Of a stretch of 64,000 bases of DNA, positions 60,800-64,000 are shown piece by piece (within the stretch, counting starts at the first letter, position 1; each line of letters opens with the position of its first letter). The stretch spans positions 3,139,774 to 3,203,773 of the forward strand of contig NZ_KK073875.1 of the NCBI RefSeq assembly GCF_000585395.1, written 5' to 3'. This DNA is from Saccharibacillus sacchari DSM 19268. Its GTDB lineage: Bacteria > Bacillota > Bacilli > Paenibacillales > Paenibacillaceae. A model generated the notes under the pieces. The model searched no databases, was not told where the DNA came from, and worked only from the letters and a program-made list of their open reading frames with translations. The position numbers and the translations under genes are program-made.

Positions 60800-62203
60800 A
60801 TGAATAAACTATGGGGAGGCCGCTTCACCAAGCCGACCGACCGTCTGGTCGAGGAGTATACCGCCTCCATCAATTTCGATAAAGCACTGGCCGAAGAAGA
60901 CATTCAAGGCAGCCTGGCGCATGTCGCCATGCTGGGCAAATGCGGCATCATTCCGCAAAAAGACGCCGACACGATCGCCGAAGGCCTGATCAAAGTCCTG
61001 CATAAGATCGAAGCCGGCGAAGTCGAATTCTCCGTTTCCGACGAAGATATTCATATGAACATCGAAAAGCACCTGATCCAGGAAGTCGGCCCGGTCGGCG
61101 GCAAGCTGCATACCGGCCGCAGCCGCAACGACCAGGTCGCGACCGACATGCACTTGTACCTGCGCAGCCGCGTCGTCGAACTGACAGGGCTGGTGCAAGC
61201 GGTCCAACAAGCGCTGATCGACCAAGCCAAGCAGCATACCGATACGATCATCCCGGGCTACACGCACTTACAAAGAGCGCAGCCGATCCTGTTCGCGCAC
61301 CATCTGCTCGCTTACGTCTCAATGTTCCAACGCGACGCGGAGCGCCTGATGGACAGCTACAAGCGTATCAACGTACTGCCGCTGGGCGCGGGCGCGCTTG
61401 CGGGCACGACGTTCCCGATCGACCGGCATTTCGTGGCCGAACAGCTCGGTTTCGACGGCGTGTATGAGAATAGTCTGGATGCGGTCAGCGACCGCGACTT
61501 CATTTTGGAGTTCCTGTCCGGCGCGTCGATCCTGATGATGCATATGTCCCGTCTTTGCGAAGAGTTGGTCCTGTGGAGCAGCACCGAGTTCGGCTTCGTC
61601 GAGCTGGATGACGCGTTCTGCACAGGCAGCAGCATCATGCCGCAGAAGAAAAATCCGGACGTGGCCGAGCTGGTTCGCGGTAAAACAGGCCGTGTCTACG
61701 GCAACCTGATGGGTCTGCTGACGGTGTTGAAATCTCTGCCGCTCGCGTACAACAAAGACATGCAGGAAGACAAAGAAGGCATGTTCGACACGGTAGCGAC
61801 GCTTGACGGGGCGCTGCGTTTGTTCGCTCCGATGATCGCGACGATGCAGGTTCGCACGGGCCGCATGCGCGAAGCGGTCAACAAAGACTTCTCGAACGCG
61901 ACCGACATTGCGGATTTCCTGGTCGGCAAAGGCCTTCCGTTCCGCGACGCGCACGAAGTGATCGGCAAAACGGTCCTCTACTGTATCGAGAACGGCAAGT
62001 ATCTGCTTGACCTCACGCTCGAAGAGTTCAAGACCTTCTCCGATCTGTTCGACGACAAAATCTACGACGTGCTTCAGCCGGAGAACGTGGTCAATGCCCG
62101 CAACGTCTACGGCGGTACGGCCAAGCCCCAAGTTGAAGCCGCGATCGAACGCGCAACGGCAACGCTTGAGCACACGACCGAGTGGCTGAGCACGCGACTG
62201 TAA
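60800..62203 (+). CDS. argH: Argininosuccinate lyase
   Basis: Releases arginine and fumarate; last step. 467 residues; [20 protein letters not shown] at the N-terminus, [39 protein letters not shown] (catalytic His) and [23 protein letters not shown] (mobile loop Ser). AGAGGAA before ATG 60800; longer frame to 60752 is part of the repeat-like gap. With argC-G this completes arginine synthesis from glutamate except for carbamoyl phosphate. Confidence 0.96.
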   Translation: MNKLWGGRFTKPTDRLVEEYTASINFDKALAEEDIQGSLAHVAMLGKCGIIPQKDADTIAEGLIKVLHKIEAGEVEFSVSDEDIHMNIEKHLIQEVGPVGGKLHTGRSRNDQVATDMHLYLRSRVVELTGLVQAVQQALIDQAKQHTDTIIPGYTHLQRAQPILFAHHLLAYVSMFQRDAERLMDSYKRINVLPLGAGALAGTTFPIDRHFVAEQLGFDGVYENSLDAVSDRDFILEFLSGASILMMHMSRLCEELVLWSSTEFGFVELDDAFCTGSSIMPQKKNPDVAELVRGKTGRVYGNLMGLLTVLKSLPLAYNKDMQEDKEGMFDTVATLDGALRLFAPMIATMQVRTGRMREAVNKDFSNATDIADFLVGKGLPFRDAHEVIGKTVLYCIENGKYLLDLTLEEFKTFSDLFDDKIYDVLQPENVVNARNVYGGTAKPQVEAAIERATATLEHTTEWLSTRL

Positions 62204-62258
62204 TCAATTATCGTAATCGATCATGATACTAGAATGATTTTTTTCGGCAGTATTGATG

Positions 62259-62322
62259 CGCCTTCGCTTCATCGAGCCTGTGCGAAAGAAAAGACGTCTT
62301 CCTCCGCGAAGGCGTTTTTTTT
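62259..62322 (+). terminator. Terminator after argH
   Basis: CGCCTTCGC (62259-62267) pairs with GCGAAGGCG (62306-62314), followed by eight T. A smaller alternative stem CGTCTTC/GAAGGCG uses the same right arm. Confidence 0.8.
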
Positions 62323-62357
62323 GCTTTTTCCTTTATTTTGAAAAAAGCAAACTTTGT

Positions 62358-62385
62358 TTGCAGAAACTCGGGAATCGGGTAAAAT
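62358..62385 (+). promoter_or_regulatory. Candidate promoter of the diguanylate cyclase gene
   Basis: TTGCAG (62358-62363), 16-base spacer, TAAAAT (62380-62385). Moderate match to sigma-A. Confidence 0.45.
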
Positions 62386-62459
62386 GTAGAAAAAGCGGCC
62401 GGCTAACCTGTCTTCTGCTTAATTCGCATTGTTGCAGACTGCGAGGCGCAATCTTAATT

Positions 62460-63605
62460 ATGTTCAAAGAGTTATTTATCAACTTTACGATTCTGGCGAC
62501 TCTGTTGTTTTTCGGTAATGTTTTTTTTAATCGTTTTCGTAAATCCTCGCTGGCCGCGCGTTCCGCTTCTTGGCTGCCTTGGTTTACCGGAGCCGCTTTG
62601 GGCGTCGCGGGTATCCTCATGATGGAATTCTCTTTTCCGATCGGAGAAAATTCGGTTATCGATCTTCGTCAAACGGCGATTATTATCGGCGTTTACGTCG
62701 CGGGAATTCCCGGCGGTTTTGCAGCGAGCCTGATCATCGCGGCTTTTCGCTTTTTCTTTTTCGGCGATTTCGGCTTGTCTTCGTACGTCGGTGCTTCTAA
62801 TGCGCTCGTCACGTTCTTGCTCGTCATTTTGGTATTGAAAAAAGGACAGTTGGAACCCAAAAGATGGGCTTCGGCTTTTGCCATTCAAGTGGTTGTGCTC
62901 CTCGGCAGTTTTTATATCATGATCGGCCCGAGTTTCGTCAAGATCATACCGGTCTATTCCGTGATCATCGCGGGAACCGCCGTCTTTACTTTCCTCATGC
63001 TGCGCCATCTCAAAAATTCCAATGAACTTTTCGCTTTTATGGAAGACGCCGCGCACCGCGACTTCCTGACAGGCCTGCATAATCCGAGAGCTTTTCACAT
63101 GCAGTACGACCGACGCGTGAAGCGTGCCCAGAAACATGGCGAAGAATTCGGCCTGATCCTGCTCGATATCGATCACTTCAAGCGCGTAAACGACACGCAC
63201 GGACATCCGGCCGGGGACATTGTGCTCAGGCAGCTCGGCAAAATTCTGACCTCTTATTCGCCTGTCGACAGCTATGCGGCCCGGAACGGAGGCGAAGAGT
63301 TCGCGATCGTGATCGACCGCCACGAAGAAGAGTCGATCTTGCGCGTCGCGGAACGGATACGAGCGGTCGTGGAGGGACATGCTTTCGTGCTGGATGACGG
63401 AACCCGTCTACAGTTGACCGTCTCGCTCGGGTACGGCTTGTCGTACGCGGGCGCTCCCAGAACCTTGTTCCGCCGCGTCGACGATGCGTTGTACCGCGCG
63501 AAGGAAAGCGGGCGCAATCGGATCTGCAAAGCGAGCAACGAATTAGGGCGCTTGAGCGAAGCCGCATCGTCCGCCGGCCGAACCGACGCTCCGACCTCCA
63601 AATAG
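62460..63605 (+). CDS. Membrane GGDEF diguanylate cyclase (5TM-LytS-like sensor)
   Basis: Makes the second messenger c-di-GMP, which controls motility and surface matrix. 381 residues. About six membrane helices in residues 1-190 (FINFTILATLLFFGNVFF; WFTGAALGVAGILMMEF; IIIGVYVAGIPGGFAASLIIAAF; etc.) resemble the 5TM-5TMR_LYT sensor. The GGDEF domain covers about 200-365: HRDFLTGLHNPRAF, LILLDIDHFKRVNDTHGHPAGD, and the active-site loop NGGEEFAI (GGEEF variant, active in other proteins). No RxxD precedes it, so the inhibitory I-site is absent. ATG 62460; the upstream frame to 62253 is not coding-like. Confidence 0.9.
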   Translation: MFKELFINFTILATLLFFGNVFFNRFRKSSLAARSASWLPWFTGAALGVAGILMMEFSFPIGENSVIDLRQTAIIIGVYVAGIPGGFAASLIIAAFRFFFFGDFGLSSYVGASNALVTFLLVILVLKKGQLEPKRWASAFAIQVVVLLGSFYIMIGPSFVKIIPVYSVIIAGTAVFTFLMLRHLKNSNELFAFMEDAAHRDFLTGLHNPRAFHMQYDRRVKRAQKHGEEFGLILLDIDHFKRVNDTHGHPAGDIVLRQLGKILTSYSPVDSYAARNGGEEFAIVIDRHEEESILRVAERIRAVVEGHAFVLDDGTRLQLTVSLGYGLSYAGAPRTLFRRVDDALYRAKESGRNRICKASNELGRLSEAASSAGRTDAPTSK

Positions 63606-63638
63606 TATCTTCAAGCGTTTTCACGGAATGTGTAACGT

Positions 63639-63681
63639 CGAATAAGCCATGTCTCATCGTTACCGAGACGCGGCTTATTCG
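63639..63681. terminator. Bidirectional hairpin between convergent genes
   Basis: CGAATAAGCC (63639-63648) pairs with GGCTTATTCG (63672-63681), with an inner GTCTC/GAGAC stem. It separates the cyclase from the minus-strand esterase gene; no long T run is present. Confidence 0.65.
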
Positions 63682-63766
63682 CATTCGCGCATAAAAACAG
63701 TCGTCCGTCGTTATTTCGCGATCCTTTCCGCCTGCAATGGAGACGAAAGAAATCGACGAACGGTCT

Positions 63767-64000
63767 TTACTCGCTCGGATCGCCGAGAGGGAGCCATTCC
63801 AGCACGTTTTGGATCATTTTATCCCAATAACCCCATTCGTGCTCGCCGGGACCTTCTTCGTACTTAAAGTCCAGTCCGCTGCCTTCGGCCGCTTTTTTGA
63901 ACGTCTGATTGTCTCGGTAAAGGAAATCTTCGGTGCCGCAGCACTGGTACAGCTTCGGCTTAGGCATGCTCGATTTCGATACGCGATCCAGCAGGTACAG
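63767..64000 (-). CDS. Esterase (tributyrin esterase/EstA-like), C-terminal part
   Basis: Partial gene on the minus strand; its 5' end lies beyond the right edge. The last 77 codons read [20 protein letters not shown] and continue [33 protein letters not shown] and a stop. The final stretch [12 protein letters not shown] carries the likely catalytic His of the alpha/beta-hydrolase family of tributyrin and enterochelin esterases, and CCGTEDFLY is its usual Asp-containing motif. The Met at 63967 is internal and not the start. Confidence 0.8.
   Translation of the reverse strand: MYLLDRVSKSSMPKPKLYQCCGTEDFLYRDNQTFKKAAEGSGLDFKYEEGPGEHEWGYWDKMIQNVLEWLPLGDPSE

Noticed and set aside
1-64000. Insertion sequence or prophage genes
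   Set aside because: No DDE transposase, integrase, terminase or terminal inverted repeat pair was found; the Rpn-like genes are the only mobile-type proteins and they are not flanked by repeats.

Overview
The window looks like chromosomal DNA of a motile, low-to-mid GC Gram-positive bacterium of the Paenibacillaceae (Paenibacillus/Saccharibacillus type). The evidence is: Bacillus-style sigma-D promoters ahead of flagellin and flaG; the order flaG-fliD-fliS-fliT; an hpf-secA-prfB-yitT block; prfB with the programmed +1 frameshift; an argCJBDFGH cluster that uses the ArgJ route; and a sortase (LPQTG) surface protein. No rRNA, tRNA, CRISPR array or intact insertion sequence was seen. I could not run searches, so family names rest on motifs read in the translated sequence.

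Layout. (1) 1-4.5 kb: two nearly identical tandem flagellin genes (the first cut by the window edge), then flaG, fliD, fliS and a fliT-like gene. (2) 4.6-38.7 kb: one long run of plus-strand genes that reads as a flagellin-glycosylation island. It starts with a Maf-type (DUF115) flagellin glycosyltransferase. It contains all six pseudaminic acid enzymes (PseB, PseF, PseG, PseH, PseI, PseC). It also has routes to UDP-galactose/UDP-Galf (GalE, Glf), UDP-glucuronate/UDP-xylose (Ugd, Uxs) and GDP-L-fucose (ManC, Gmd, Fcl), seven further putative glycosyltransferases, a methyltransferase, an acetyltransferase, a formyltransferase, and an unusual block of acyl carrier protein, ketoreductase, AMP-ligase, LuxE-like and LuxC-like proteins. 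(3) 39.1-40.2 kb: a DUF2920 alpha/beta-hydrolase-like gene, a family known from Campylobacter flagellar glycosylation loci. (4) 40.4-46 kb: a cold-shock protein, a 1289-residue LPQTG adhesin and a decayed Rpn-type nuclease gene. (5) 46-51.4 kb: hpf, secA, prfB, yitT. (6) 51.4-52.5 kb: an intact Rpn-type nuclease on the minus strand, with a LexA-box-like palindrome at its promoter. (7) 52.7-62.2 kb: argC, argJ, argB, argD, argF, argG, argH. (8) To the end: a membrane diguanylate cyclase and the 3' part of an esterase gene on the minus strand.

Working model for the island: PseB-C-H-G-I-F make CMP-pseudaminic acid and Maf transfers it to flagellin in the cytosol. The other glycosyltransferases extend it with xylose, fucose, Galf or other sugars, and methyl, acetyl, formyl or acyl groups decorate the glycan. 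There is no flippase, polymerase, ABC exporter or oligosaccharyltransferase in the window. That fits assembly directly on the flagellin monomer before export.

The most notable pattern is a Rossmann-like module of about 85-100 residues that is fused, at either the N- or C-terminus, to eight otherwise unrelated enzymes of the island: an acetyltransferase, a methyltransferase, two GT8, a GT4, a GT2, a GT61 and a DUF4422 protein. It may be a shared docking or ligand-sensing domain that makes these enzymes into one assembly line. Other leads are the LexA-box-like site at the rpn promoter, a 22-bp-spaced direct repeat in the hpf promoter, and a SecA without its C-terminal zinc motif.
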